Source: Blastocatellia bacterium (GTDB lineage: Bacteria > Acidobacteriota > Blastocatellia > UBA7656 > JADIYM01). From it: 64,000 nucleotides of DNA. Position numbers and translations under genes: made by a program. Under the pieces are notes generated by a model. The model had not been told where the DNA came from. It searched no databases and saw nothing but the letters and a program-made list of their open reading frames with translations. The DNA lies in assembly GCA_016705245.1 (NCBI GenBank), contig JADIYM010000010.1, positions 40,001 through 104,000 on the forward strand. Direction: 5' to 3'. Below are positions 16,491 to 25,592 of this stretch, piece by piece; position 1 is the stretch's first letter, and every line of letters starts with the position of its first letter.

Positions 16491-19400
16491 TTACCGCATT
16501 CGCAATGCCTCGTAGGCGATCACTGGATATGTCAGAGCACTGCTCGTCACGCCCTCGAGCTCATTGAGCGCAAAGAAGCCGTCGGGCGGATAAACCAGCG
16601 GGACGACGAGCGCGTCACGCACGAGCAACGCCTCTACCTGCCGATAGGTCGAGTGCCGGGCCGCCGGGTCAATCTGTTCGCGCCCGCGCTCGATGAGACT
16701 GTCGAGCTCGGCAGAGCCGAACATCCACCCATATGCTCCCTCAGCACGATTGATCAGCCCCATGAGCAGGCTGTCAGTATCCGGATAGTCGATTACCCAG
16801 CTCGTGAGGACGAGGTCCACCTCGTGACTCGCGCGAACGAGCTCGAGCTCCTCGGTCGTCGTCGCCACAACCGTGGGACGGACGCCGGCACGTTCGAGGG
16901 CAGCGAACAACTCGACCGAGAGCGATTGCAGACTTCGACCGAATCCCGGGGCGATGGCAACCCGAAGGGTGACGTCGTGCGAGAGTGCAGCCGGAAGCTC
17001 GGCGCCCGCGGGACTCGTAAAGCCGCTGTCGTGCCCGAGGAGGCCAGGTGGTATCAGCGACGGGGCCGGACGGGCAAACCGACCCATTGCCCGACGCACC
17101 GGCGTCTCGACGTCAAGGGCCCGCACCACAGCTCGACGCAACTCGACGTCAGCGAGCGGGCCCGATCTCGAGTTGAGCGCGGCGAAGGCGACCGACAGCC
17201 GATGAGTCTCGAAGAACCGAGCCTGTAGCGTCCGATCGGCTCGAAGTGCGTCTTCATCGACCTTGTCTAGCGCCAGAGCCAGCGACGTGCGTCCATCGCG
17301 CAGGTCGGCGATGACCTGTTCTCTCGGCACACCGAACGAAAACACGATGCCGTCGCTTTTCGGGAACCCGTCGCGCCAATAGGCCGGATTGCGCTCGACC
17401 TCGAGCCGCTCCCCGGGGTCGAGGCGCACGACGCGGAACGGCCCCGTGCCGACACACCCGTCTCTCCAACTCGCCGTGAACCTGCTCGCCGCCTCAGGCA
17501 CGATACTGGTGACCGGGGTGGTCAGCATGGCTGGAAAGAACGCAAGCGGGCGCTCGAGCTCGATGCTGAACTCCTTCTGCGAGAGGATCCGGAAGCCCTC
17601 GAGATCGCCGACCCGTCCCTCGATGAGGTCGCGTGCGCCTCGAATCGGCTGCAGGAGAGTCCGGTTCGAGCCTTTTCCCGACTGCAGGAGCCGTTCGAAA
17701 CTGAACCGGACGTCTCGCGCCGTCATGGCGCGTCCGTCGTGAAAGCGCACGTCGTCGCGAAGCGTGAATCGGAACCGTCGGCCGTCCTCCTCCATGGCGA
17801 AGTCCGACGCCAGCCAGGGAACGATTCGCGCGCCATCGACGATTCTGACGAGCGGCTCGAACACAAGTGGCAGCAACTCGTCCATCCACGTGGATACCTC
17901 TCCCGCCGGGTCCAGCGAGAGCAGTCTTGGACGAACGGACGTCTCGACCGAAAGCACCGTGGCCGGAGCGCGCAGCGAACCGGTGGCTGCCACAACCGCC
18001 TTTCCGATTCGTCCATAGTTCACGAACGGCGCGCTGCTGCCGAATTTCAGTCCGCGGACGGCCCGGCTCAACAGCCGATAATCAGCGTCGTGGAAGAGCG
18101 GCACGACCGTAGCCGACTCGATCATCGTCTGCTCGAACTTCCGATACAGCGTGTCGCGCAGTGCCGGACGCGTCTCGGTCCTCGCCTGTTCGGCGAGCGC
18201 ATCGAGTTCCGGCGACGATGCGTACTGCCGCAGCCATCCGGTGCGAGAGTGGAAGATCGCGTGCGTAAAGTTGTCCGGGTCGGCGTAATCGCCCGTCCAG
18301 CGCGAAAGCATGAGGTCGACTCCCGACGGATCGTGCATTGTCGCTCGATAGGCATCGACGGTGGCCGTTGAGATCTCGACGTCGACGCCGATATCGGTCC
18401 ACGTCGACAGCAGATTCGCGAGGAGGTCGCCGTGAATCTCGGCGAACTTCGGGCTGACAGACGCCACGATGCGCACGCGGTCCGGATACCCGGCCGACCT
18501 CAGCATCTCGATCGCCTGCTCGCGTGTCAGGGAAGGCAGCCGCCGTCCCGGATCGTGACCGAGCATCCCAGGTGGAATCAGTCCCGTTGCAGGCAGCGCA
18601 GCCCTCCCGAGTGAGGCCCAGACAAGCGCCCGAGTACGGACCACACCCGCGAGCGCGCGCCTGACCGCGAGATTCGACGTTGCCGGACCCCGTGTGTTGA
18701 AAAGCACGAAGCAGCTGTCGCGTCGAGGCGTGTCGACGAGCGTCGCACGAAGCCTGTGGTCTCTCAGGATGCGCTCGAGATCGTCGGGCGAAAAACCGCG
18801 CGCAATATCGACTTCACCGGCCCGAAATGCCTCTGTCAGAGCAGCGCCGGTGAGTTTCGGCCGGAAGTCGATGGCGTCGAGGTTCGGCGGCACCGGACCC
18901 GCGTAGCACGGGTTCGCCTCGAGCTCGACCTGATCGTCCGTACGCAGTGCAACGCGGAACGGTCCAGTGCCGAGTGCCCGTTCCGTTCCGTCTTCATCGA
19001 CGACGGCCAGTGCGATGGCCGCCGACACGTCGGTGAGCATCGCCGGATATATCGGCAACGGCTCCTCGAGTCGGATCTCCAGCCGGTCATCGGAGAGCGC
19101 GACGACACCTTCCAGGGACGCGCCGGCATCGGCAGCCAGAAAAGCATCGACACCGCGAATCGTCTCGAACACACCGGGCAGTGCCGATCGGTTCATTCGA
19201 ATGGTCCGCTGGAATGAAGCCTTCACAAGTGCCGCGGTCAGCTTGGTCCCGTCCGAAAACGTCGCGTCACGCTGTAGCGAAAAGACAAACCGCATCCCGC
19301 CGTCGACGACCTCCCATCGCTCGGCAAGAGCAGGAGCGAGAATGCCCTGGGCATCCGTCGTCAGCAGGCACTCGAACACGTTCGCGATGATCTCTTCGTC

Positions 19401-22160
19401 ATCGCTGGTCTGGATAGTGGCCGGCTCGCACGCGATGACGAGCGGGTTGTTCAGGGCGACCACGAGGCGTCCGCCCTTCGGCACCTTCGCAGGCTTGAAC
19501 ATGCCGGACGGCCGCCGTTTTTCGGCTTCCTCCAGGTACTCTCGCGCCCGCTCGTATTCTCCCCGCAGATTCGCCACGGTCGCACCTAGCGTGAGCAATC
19601 GCGAAAGCGCCCAGTTGTCGTGCTGGGCGCGCGCGGCCTCGATCCCGCGATCCGCGAGCCGCCTCGCCTCGTCGACTTTCCGGCCGTCCCACGCGATTTC
19701 CGCCGCCATGAGCAAGGCACGCACCTCGTGGGCGATCTGCGACTCGCGCTCGAATATTTGGATTGCGCGCTCTGCCTCGCGAAGCGCCTCGCTCGTGTTG
19801 CCTTGGAGCCGATACGCACCAGCGAGCAGGAGTCTCGCCTCACCCTCGAGCGCCCGGTCACCTTCCCAGTCGTCGTCCTCGAGAAATTCGAGCGCTGTGC
19901 GAACCGCCGAGACGGCGTCGTCTGCGCTGAAGGCGTCGAGGGCCTTGAGCGCCGCGAGGAATCCGTATTCGACGGCCTTTTCACCAACGTCGCCCTGCGA
20001 GTAGTGGTGGAGCAGCCGTGCGTACATTCGGTCGAGCCGGTCCGCGTACCGCGACTCGAGCGCTTCGGCAATCCGACGGTGAAGCGTTCGACGGCGTCGC
20101 CGCGAGATTCCGGCGTAGAGCACGTCGCGCACGACCCGACTGGCGAACGTGAAGCGATCGCCGCGCCATTCGCGCTCCTCGAGCAGGCCGAGACGAATCA
20201 GACGATCGATGGCATCCTCGAGCTCGGCTTTCGAGTCCACTATCGACTCGAGGTCGCGCAATTCGAATGTTCGACCGAGCATGCAAGCCAGCGTCAGGGT
20301 CTCGCGCAGGTCCGCCGGAAGCCGCTCGATCTGACGCTCGACCACCTGCTGGATCGTCTCGGGGAGCGCGTCCGACGAAACGCCCATGTCGCTCGACATG
20401 CTGAGTTGCCCAGTTTCGTCCTCGGCGAGCCCACCCGAGTCGATGAGAGACTTCACGAGCTCGCGGGTGAAGAACGGATTTCCTTCGGTCGCTGCATGCA
20501 GCGTGGCCGCGGTCGCGTCAACGAGCGGCGGTCCGCCCACGATCGCTTCAATGAGCGCACGATGATCCGCCGCGCACAGAGGGCCGAGGGTCATTGACGC
20601 GAAATACTTGTCGCCGCGGAAGCTGGCGATCATCCGGCTCAGCGCGTGGCGGCGATCCACCTCGGTCGTTCTGTAGCTTCCGACGATCAGCACCGGCGCC
20701 AGCCCGAGCCGTCTCACCACGTACTGCAACGCCTCGATCGACACATCGGCGCCGTGCAGGTCCTTGAGAAGGAGCACGAGCGGGCGGCCGATTGCCATTC
20801 GCGTGATGGATCGGGCGAGCACGTCGAACACGGCGGTCTTGTCATCGAGCTTCGGCGTCACGATTTCTTGCGAATCGTGAGGGTTAGAGGGCTCGGCAAA
20901 CTCGGCCATCTCGCTTAGAACCGGAAAGAGCGCAACGAGATCCGACGCAAGGTCCGAGAAGTCGGCGACCTCCTGCGAAACCGAGGAGTGGTCGACCGAC
21001 CGCAGGTACTCCTGCAGCACATCGCAGAATCCCTGGTAGGGGAATCCACGATCCTGCTCGATGAACCGACCGTGCAGGACGCGGATGCGCCGAGCCCGGG
21101 CAATCGTCTCGACCTCCTCGAGCAACCGGCTCTTTCCGATCCCAGGCTCTCCGCCGATGACGACGAATTGCGTCTCACCGGCAACTGCGGCATTCATTCG
21201 TCTATGAAGCTCGCCGAGCTCGCGGTCGCGACCCACGAGCGGCAGCGAGTCGCGTGGACGAGCGGCGCCGCCAATCTTGATCTCGCCGCTGTGGCCGACG
21301 ACGCGGTATTTGTCGCTGTCATCGAGTCGGGCGCGGCAGGCCGCAAGGACGTCGGCGATGTCGTTCCCGCGTTCCGGCCGAGCAGCCGGATCCTTTGCGA
21401 GGCAGCGCATCAGGATTGACTCGAGCGCCGGATCGAGCTGAATTCCGCGAGCAGACGGCGGCGTCGCGGCTTCGTGGACGATGCGGTAGAGGACCGCCTG
21501 GAGATCGCCCGTGAACGGCGGACTTCCAGTGAGGCATTCGTAAAGCACGGCGCCGAGGGCGTGCAGATCCGAGCGAACGTCGATGTCGCGTCCATCGACC
21601 TGTTCCGGGCTTACATAGGCCGCGCCGCCCTCGAGGCTCCCGCTCGTCGCCATTCGCGTGAGCTGACTCTCGAACGACGCCTGGACCAGACCGAAGTCCA
21701 TGAGCCGCACCCGGATGCCCTCGGACTCGCCGCGCGCGACCATGATGTTTTCAGGGCGCAATGCGCGATGGACGATGCCCTGCCCGTGGCTGTAATCCAG
21801 TGCGCTCGCGACCTGGATGCCGATCTCCAGGGCGTCGACGAAACGCAGCGATCCCTCGCGGAGCACGGCGCGGAGGCTCGACCCGATGACGAGCGGCATG
21901 ACGAAGAAGAGGGCGCCTTCGAACTCGCCAAAGTCGTAAACGGGCACCACCGACGGGTGGTCCATCTTCGCGATGATCTGGGCTTCACGGCGAAAACGCT
22001 CGCCCGAAACCGTGCTGAGAAGGTCGGGCGGGATGAGCTTGATGGCGACGTCGCGATCTAGCAGTGGGTCGCGGGCGAGGTAGACGACACCCATGCCGCC
22101 GCGACCCAGCTCGCGAACGATCTCGTACCGATCGGAAAGCTTCGCCCCGAGAACTGCCAT
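16491..22160 (-). CDS. Giant fusion: Hanks-type (pseudo)kinase, AAA ATPase, TPR, and two SBP_bac_5 domains
   Basis: 1889 residues. Kinase about 11-275: Gly loop GRGGMG, Lys41 (VAIK) and DFG (Asp155) intact, but the catalytic loop reads HRALRPEN, so the HRD aspartate is Ala133. AAA/NACHT-like ATPase from about 305 (LVGRDRELGEL) with Walker A GGEPGIGKS (337-344) and a Walker B-like LVLLLKDLHGAD; winged-helix region about 610-700; TPR helices about 740-890. Then two family-5 solute-binding domains, about 895-1390 and 1400-1889 (ALGTGPFRV, VGTGPFRVVRL; DVRFHDGRAMTARDVRFSF). No signal peptide or membrane helix, so probably cytoplasmic. Kinase-AAA-TPR proteins resemble PknK; cytosolic SBP5 sensing resembles SgrR. 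Peptide or sugar-related sensing is inference. Confidence 0.92.
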   Translation of the reverse strand: MAVLGAKLSDRYEIVRELGRGGMGVVYLARDPLLDRDVAIKLIPPDLLSTVSGERFRREAQIIAKMDHPSVVPVYDFGEFEGALFFVMPLVIGSSLRAVLREGSLRFVDALEIGIQVASALDYSHGQGIVHRALRPENIMVARGESEGIRVRLMDFGLVQASFESQLTRMATSGSLEGGAAYVSPEQVDGRDIDVRSDLHALGAVLYECLTGSPPFTGDLQAVLYRIVHEAATPPSARGIQLDPALESILMRCLAKDPAARPERGNDIADVLAACRARLDDSDKYRVVGHSGEIKIGGAARPRDSLPLVGRDRELGELHRRMNAAVAGETQFVVIGGEPGIGKSRLLEEVETIARARRIRVLHGRFIEQDRGFPYQGFCDVLQEYLRSVDHSSVSQEVADFSDLASDLVALFPVLSEMAEFAEPSNPHDSQEIVTPKLDDKTAVFDVLARSITRMAIGRPLVLLLKDLHGADVSIEALQYVVRRLGLAPVLIVGSYRTTEVDRRHALSRMIASFRGDKYFASMTLGPLCAADHRALIEAIVGGPPLVDATAATLHAATEGNPFFTRELVKSLIDSGGLAEDETGQLSMSSDMGVSSDALPETIQQVVERQIERLPADLRETLTLACMLGRTFELRDLESIVDSKAELEDAIDRLIRLGLLEEREWRGDRFTFASRVVRDVLYAGISRRRRRTLHRRIAEALESRYADRLDRMYARLLHHYSQGDVGEKAVEYGFLAALKALDAFSADDAVSAVRTALEFLEDDDWEGDRALEGEARLLLAGAYRLQGNTSEALREAERAIQIFERESQIAHEVRALLMAAEIAWDGRKVDEARRLADRGIEAARAQHDNWALSRLLTLGATVANLRGEYERAREYLEEAEKRRPSGMFKPAKVPKGGRLVVALNNPLVIACEPATIQTSDDEEIIANVFECLLTTDAQGILAPALAERWEVVDGGMRFVFSLQRDATFSDGTKLTAALVKASFQRTIRMNRSALPGVFETIRGVDAFLAADAGASLEGVVALSDDRLEIRLEEPLPIYPAMLTDVSAAIALAVVDEDGTERALGTGPFRVALRTDDQVELEANPCYAGPVPPNLDAIDFRPKLTGAALTEAFRAGEVDIARGFSPDDLERILRDHRLRATLVDTPRRDSCFVLFNTRGPATSNLAVRRALAGVVRTRALVWASLGRAALPATGLIPPGMLGHDPGRRLPSLTREQAIEMLRSAGYPDRVRIVASVSPKFAEIHGDLLANLLSTWTDIGVDVEISTATVDAYRATMHDPSGVDLMLSRWTGDYADPDNFTHAIFHSRTGWLRQYASSPELDALAEQARTETRPALRDTLYRKFEQTMIESATVVPLFHDADYRLLSRAVRGLKFGSSAPFVNYGRIGKAVVAATGSLRAPATVLSVETSVRPRLLSLDPAGEVSTWMDELLPLVFEPLVRIVDGARIVPWLASDFAMEEDGRRFRFTLRDDVRFHDGRAMTARDVRFSFERLLQSGKGSNRTLLQPIRGARDLIEGRVGDLEGFRILSQKEFSIELERPLAFFPAMLTTPVTSIVPEAASRFTASWRDGCVGTGPFRVVRLDPGERLEVERNPAYWRDGFPKSDGIVFSFGVPREQVIADLRDGRTSLALALDKVDEDALRADRTLQARFFETHRLSVAFAALNSRSGPLADVELRRAVVRALDVETPVRRAMGRFARPAPSLIPPGLLGHDSGFTSPAGAELPAALSHDVTLRVAIAPGFGRSLQSLSVELFAALERAGVRPTVVATTTEELELVRASHEVDLVLTSWVIDYPDTDSLLMGLINRAEGAYGWMFGSAELDSLIERGREQIDPAARHSTYRQVEALLVRDALVVPLVYPPDGFFALNELEGVTSSALTYPVIAYEALRMR

Positions 22161-22354
22161 GATGGATGCCAGTGCGAGAAGGAGAACGTGGGGAGACTAT
22201 ACTCCCTTGTGGGCGGATTCCGATGACGGACCCGGAAGGGTACCGATCCGGATTCATCGACGACTGGTGCGCCCTCCTGCAGTGAGAGTCCCCCTGGCCA
22301 GAGCGCCGGCGGCGACCCGGTTCGTGCCTGCTTCGTGCCTGCTATGATGGCCGC

Positions 22355-23164
22355 GTGCGGCCGGCAAAACGCTTCAAGATCGGGCTTCTCGTCGCGGTGA
22401 TCGCATTCGCAATCATCGTCGGACCGCGGCTCGCCGTGCACGCCGCCTACTCGGGCGTCCGGTTCGAAACACCTGCGGAAGTGCCGTCTGACGAGGCGCC
22501 CCGCATCGCCCTTGTCTTCGGAGCCGGCCTGTCGGCGGGCGGTTCGCGGCCGTCGATCGTCCTTTACGATCGGGTCGCCACGGCGGTGGAGCTTTATCAC
22601 GCCGGCCGGGCCTCCAAGCTGCTCATGTCGGGCGACAACCGGTTCGTCGAATACAACGAGCCTGAGGTCATGCGTGAGACGGCCGTCGCCCTCGGCGTGC
22701 CCGAGAAGGATATCGTGCTCGATTACGCTGGCCGACGCACGTACGACAGCTGTTATCGGGCCAAGGAGATCTTCGGAGTGGAACGGGCGGTCCTCGTCAC
22801 GCAGTCGTTCCATCTGGACCGGGCGCTTTACCTGTGCAACTCGATGGGCGTCGACGCAATCGGCGTGGCGGCGGACCGGCATCCGTACGCGGACCGGGCG
22901 CACCGATGGTGGCACCTTCGCGAGATCCCGGCGGTACTTTCGGCGTGGTTCGATCTGAACGTGCGACACCCGATTCCCGTGATGGGCGAGAAACTGCCGA
23001 TCGACCCCGCCGCTTCGGTCGATGAAGCCGCCGTCGAGTCGGGTGAAGCCGTCGCGGCGCAGGAGGCGCCCGAGCCCGCCGGCAACGTCAATCGACCAGA
23101 AGCCGTAAACGCGGCCGATTCGACTGCAAACGCCAACGGAGCGCGTGTGCGCGGCTCTCATTGA
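22355..23164 (+). CDS. SanA/YdcF-like DUF218 membrane-anchored protein
   Basis: 269 residues from GTG 22355. One N-terminal membrane helix, then the DUF218 core: ALVFGAGLSAGG, LLMSGDN, EPEVMRETAVALGVP, VLVTQSFHLDRALYLC. This pattern fits the SanA (vancomycin-exclusion) branch of ElyC/SanA/YdcF proteins, linked to envelope barrier function. The last 60 residues are an alanine/glutamate-rich low-complexity tail, unlike E. coli SanA. Divergent from the giant kinase fusion. Confidence 0.88.
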   Translation: MRPAKRFKIGLLVAVIAFAIIVGPRLAVHAAYSGVRFETPAEVPSDEAPRIALVFGAGLSAGGSRPSIVLYDRVATAVELYHAGRASKLLMSGDNRFVEYNEPEVMRETAVALGVPEKDIVLDYAGRRTYDSCYRAKEIFGVERAVLVTQSFHLDRALYLCNSMGVDAIGVAADRHPYADRAHRWWHLREIPAVLSAWFDLNVRHPIPVMGEKLPIDPAASVDEAAVESGEAVAAQEAPEPAGNVNRPEAVNAADSTANANGARVRGSH

Positions 23165-23307
23165 GAATCGCACTGTTCTGTCGTGAACGTCTCTGAGTGC
23201 CTTGGCCCGTGCATTCGTGCCTCGTTGCATCGCATAGGATCGGGGCGTCGCGTGCGGTAGCATCATCCCGAGGGTGACGAAACGTTCGAGCAGTCGAGGA
23301 GGATGTC

Positions 23308-23388
23308 ATGGCCAAGGGAAAGAGCACCCAGAAGAAAGAAACCAAGAAGCCGAAGAAGGACAAGTCGAAGGACACGCCAAAGAAGTAG
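23308..23388 (+). CDS. Lysine-rich microprotein (26 residues)
   Basis: Reads MAKGKSTQKKETKKPKKDK and ends in PKK; nearly half the residues are lysine. GAGGAGG stands at 23297-23303, a near-ideal SD, which is the main argument that it is translated. Short basic proteins of this look occur as unnamed genes in many bacteria; function unknown, possibly nucleic-acid or ribosome binding. Confidence 0.55.
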   Translation: MAKGKSTQKKETKKPKKDKSKDTPKK

Positions 23389-23551
23389 CGGTCCATTTCC
23401 CGATGGAGCCGGCGAAGGCGTGGCCGAACGCGCCGCTTCGCGTGCTTCCGTCGAAGGTTCGAAGGTCGATGGCACTTTGGGCTAGCGCGACCATCCTGGT
23501 CCGACAGTCGCGCGTGCCTTCGACAGATTGTGCTGCGTCTGTACTTGTCGC

Positions 23552-24037
23552 ATGACGACCGTTGCCGGCGATCCTGGAGACATAGCGATCGTTGCATTCG
23601 ACGATCGGTATGCTGACGCATTCGCGCGGCTCAATCGGGACTGGCTCGTTCGATTCGATTTGCTCGAGGAGGGCGATCGCAAGCACCTCGAACACCCGAG
23701 AGATTCGATTCTCTCGGCTGGCGGCGAGATTTTTCTCGCCGTTTCAGCCGGGGTCGTGTACGGAACGTGCGCCGTCATTCCACGGGATCACGAAACGGTC
23801 GAACTGGCAAAGCTCGCAGTTGCCGAGTCGGCGAGGGGGCGCGGGCTTGGAAAACGGCTATCGCTAGCCGCCATCCAATGGGCCCGAAACCGGGGGTCCC
23901 GATGCGTCGTTCTCGTTTCGTCGACGAAGTTGACGACCGCCCTCGGACTCTACGAACGCCTCGGGTTCGAATACGCCGATCTTCCGGATGATCCCGGGTA
24001 TGCCTCTGCGGACGTCTTCATGAAACTTCGGCTCTGA
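23552..24037 (+). CDS. GNAT family N-acetyltransferase
   Basis: 161 residues. Acetyl-CoA binding motif A (LAVAESARGRGLGKRL, fitting Q/RxxGxG/A) and motif B (ALGLYERLGFEY). Closest in feel to the acetyltransferases that modify small amines or amino acids; substrate unknown. Start at ATG 23552; the frame opens 8 codons earlier without SD. Confidence 0.9.
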   Translation: MTTVAGDPGDIAIVAFDDRYADAFARLNRDWLVRFDLLEEGDRKHLEHPRDSILSAGGEIFLAVSAGVVYGTCAVIPRDHETVELAKLAVAESARGRGLGKRLSLAAIQWARNRGSRCVVLVSSTKLTTALGLYERLGFEYADLPDDPGYASADVFMKLRL

Positions 24038-24497
24038 CGGACGTGAGCTCGAAAAGTCGGAGCGGTCTTCGGGCACCGGTTTCTGCCCCTGGCCTTTTCG
24101 TGGTGGTAGATTCCGCGACCGCGCAGCGGTTTTGCGACCGCGCAGCGGTAGATTCCGCTACTGCGGAGCGGTAGATTCCGCTACTGCGGAGCGGTAGATT
24201 CCGCTACTGCGGAGCGGTAGATTCCGCGACCGCGCAGCGGTAGATTCCGCTACTGCGAGCGGTAGATTCCGCGACCGCGGAGCGGTCGATGAAATAGCCG
24301 TGGGTCGCGCGCGGGCGAGTGCAACGAGCCCTCGCGTGACCCGCGGAACCGCCGGCCGTAACGCACCGACCGCGGAGCGGTCGCATCTTCAGCCGCGAGA
24401 CTTGCATCGACTGTCGGCCACGACACAAACTGTCGAACGGTCGTTGCGGGCCGCGACAGGTGGCCGCCATTCCTGACGACTCAGTGGGGCAACCGGT
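24038..24497. other. Intergenic region dominated by a 23-bp tandem repeat
   Basis: 460 bp between GNAT and kptA. Holds the array at 24104-24289, plus isolated copies of its palindromic core (for example CGACCGCGGAGCGGTCG at about 24369). The remainder shows no coding potential. Confidence 0.75.
24104..24289. repeat. Tandem array of about eight 23-bp units
   Basis: Units read GGTAGATTCCGCTACTGCGGAGC or a variant with CGACCGCGCAGC; one unit is shortened and one lacks a base. Each unit contains a small palindrome (CTAC...GTAG or CGACCGC...GCGGT), and the two variants keep stem pairing by matched changes. No unique spacers, so not CRISPR. Confidence 0.88.
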
Positions 24498-25043
24498 ATG
24501 GACAAGCGGCATACGGGAATCAGCAAGTTCCTCAGTTACGTCCTTCGACACCGGCCGGACGAGATCGGCATCGTGCTCGACGGTCACGGCTGGGTAGAGA
24601 TTGACCGCCTGCTTGTCGCAGCCCGGGCGCACGGTCAGCCGATCTCGCGAAATGAACTGGACTTCGTCGTCGAGCACAACAGCAAGAAGCGGTTCGCCGT
24701 CAGCGACGACGGGCTCCGCATTCGGGCCAGCCAGGGTCATTCGACCGATGTCGATCTCGCCTTCCGGCCGAGCGAGCCTCCGGAGCTGCTTTACCACGGC
24801 ACGGCGCGCGTACATCTCGAGTCGATTCGCGAGCACGGCCTGGTCAAAGGCAAGCGGCACCAGGTCCACCTCTCCGACGATGAAGCCTCGGCTCGAATCG
24901 TCGGCCAAAGGCACGGTTCGCCCGTCGTGCTCGTGGTGCGAGCCGGGGAGATGGCGCGTGCGGGGTTCACGTTCTTTCGGTCGGAGAACGGCGTCTGGCT
25001 GACTGATGCCGTCCCGTATCGTTACGTCGACGAACCCGACTGA
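24498..25043 (+). CDS. kptA: RNA 2'-phosphotransferase (Tpt1/KptA)
   Basis: 181 residues, full length for the family. Conserved blocks: SKFLSYVLRHRP, the KKRF segment, IRASQGHS, LYHGTAR and HQVHLS, which hold the Arg-His-Arg-Arg set used with NAD+ to remove a 2'-phosphate from RNA. In fungi this finishes tRNA splicing; bacterial KptA has no settled physiological substrate. No RNA ligase or RtcB gene is adjacent. Sits right after the 23-bp tandem array. Confidence 0.95.
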   Translation: MDKRHTGISKFLSYVLRHRPDEIGIVLDGHGWVEIDRLLVAARAHGQPISRNELDFVVEHNSKKRFAVSDDGLRIRASQGHSTDVDLAFRPSEPPELLYHGTARVHLESIREHGLVKGKRHQVHLSDDEASARIVGQRHGSPVVLVVRAGEMARAGFTFFRSENGVWLTDAVPYRYVDEPD

Positions 25044-25157
25044 ACCGATCGGACCTGCCGAACGGGGCCCTCTCGCCGTCCGGGCGGTGCGGGTGTACGC
25101 TCCGTGCGCGGGCCGAGCGTGGTCAGCGAAATCAGAGTCATCAAGGAGGCGCGCAGC

Positions 25158-25589
25158 GTGGCCGTCCTTCAACGCGCAATCGAGATCGCGGTCGAGGCGC
25201 ACCGTGACCAGGTCGACAAGGCAGGAGCGCCCTATGTTCTCCATCCGCTGCGATTGATGCTGCGGGTATCCGGCAACGACGCCATGATCGCCGCCGTGCT
25301 TCACGACGTAGTCGAGGACACGGACTGGACTATTGACCGCCTGCGTCGCGAAGGCTTTTCGGAAACGGTGCTCGTTGCCATCGACTGCCTGACTCGTCGC
25401 GACGGCGAGACTTATGAGGAGTTCATCGAGCGCGCCGCGGCGAATCCCGTGGCGCGGCGAGTCAAGCTCGCGGATCTCGAAGACAACATGGACATCCGGC
25501 GAATCCGGATGCTCGGTCCGAATGCGCACGACCGGCTCGCGAGATACCACGCTGCGTGGTACCGGCTGTCTGAGGAAGCTAGGCCGTAA
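25158..25589 (+). CDS. HD-domain hydrolase, (p)ppGpp-hydrolase (RelA/SpoT-HD/MESH1)-like
   Basis: 143 residues from GTG 25158, with AAGGAGG at 25143-25149. HD-domain markers: AHRDQVDKAGAPYVLHPLRL, AAVLHDVVEDT (His-Asp metal pair), VKLADLEDNMD. This is the single-domain form of the alarmone hydrolase fold with no synthetase half. Stand-alone members may hydrolyse ppGpp or other nucleotides; not determinable here. Followed by a long palindrome. Confidence 0.88.
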   Translation: MAVLQRAIEIAVEAHRDQVDKAGAPYVLHPLRLMLRVSGNDAMIAAVLHDVVEDTDWTIDRLRREGFSETVLVAIDCLTRRDGETYEEFIERAAANPVARRVKLADLEDNMDIRRIRMLGPNAHDRLARYHAAWYRLSEEARP

Positions 25590-25592
25590 GGA

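Noticed and set aside
22058..23266. 402-codon minus-strand frame joining the kinase start and the SanA gene
   Set aside because: Covers the SanA-like gene in antisense; the kinase start at 22160 fits the family start.
24104..24289. Possible CRISPR array
   Set aside because: Units are directly adjacent with no unique spacers, and no cas genes are near.
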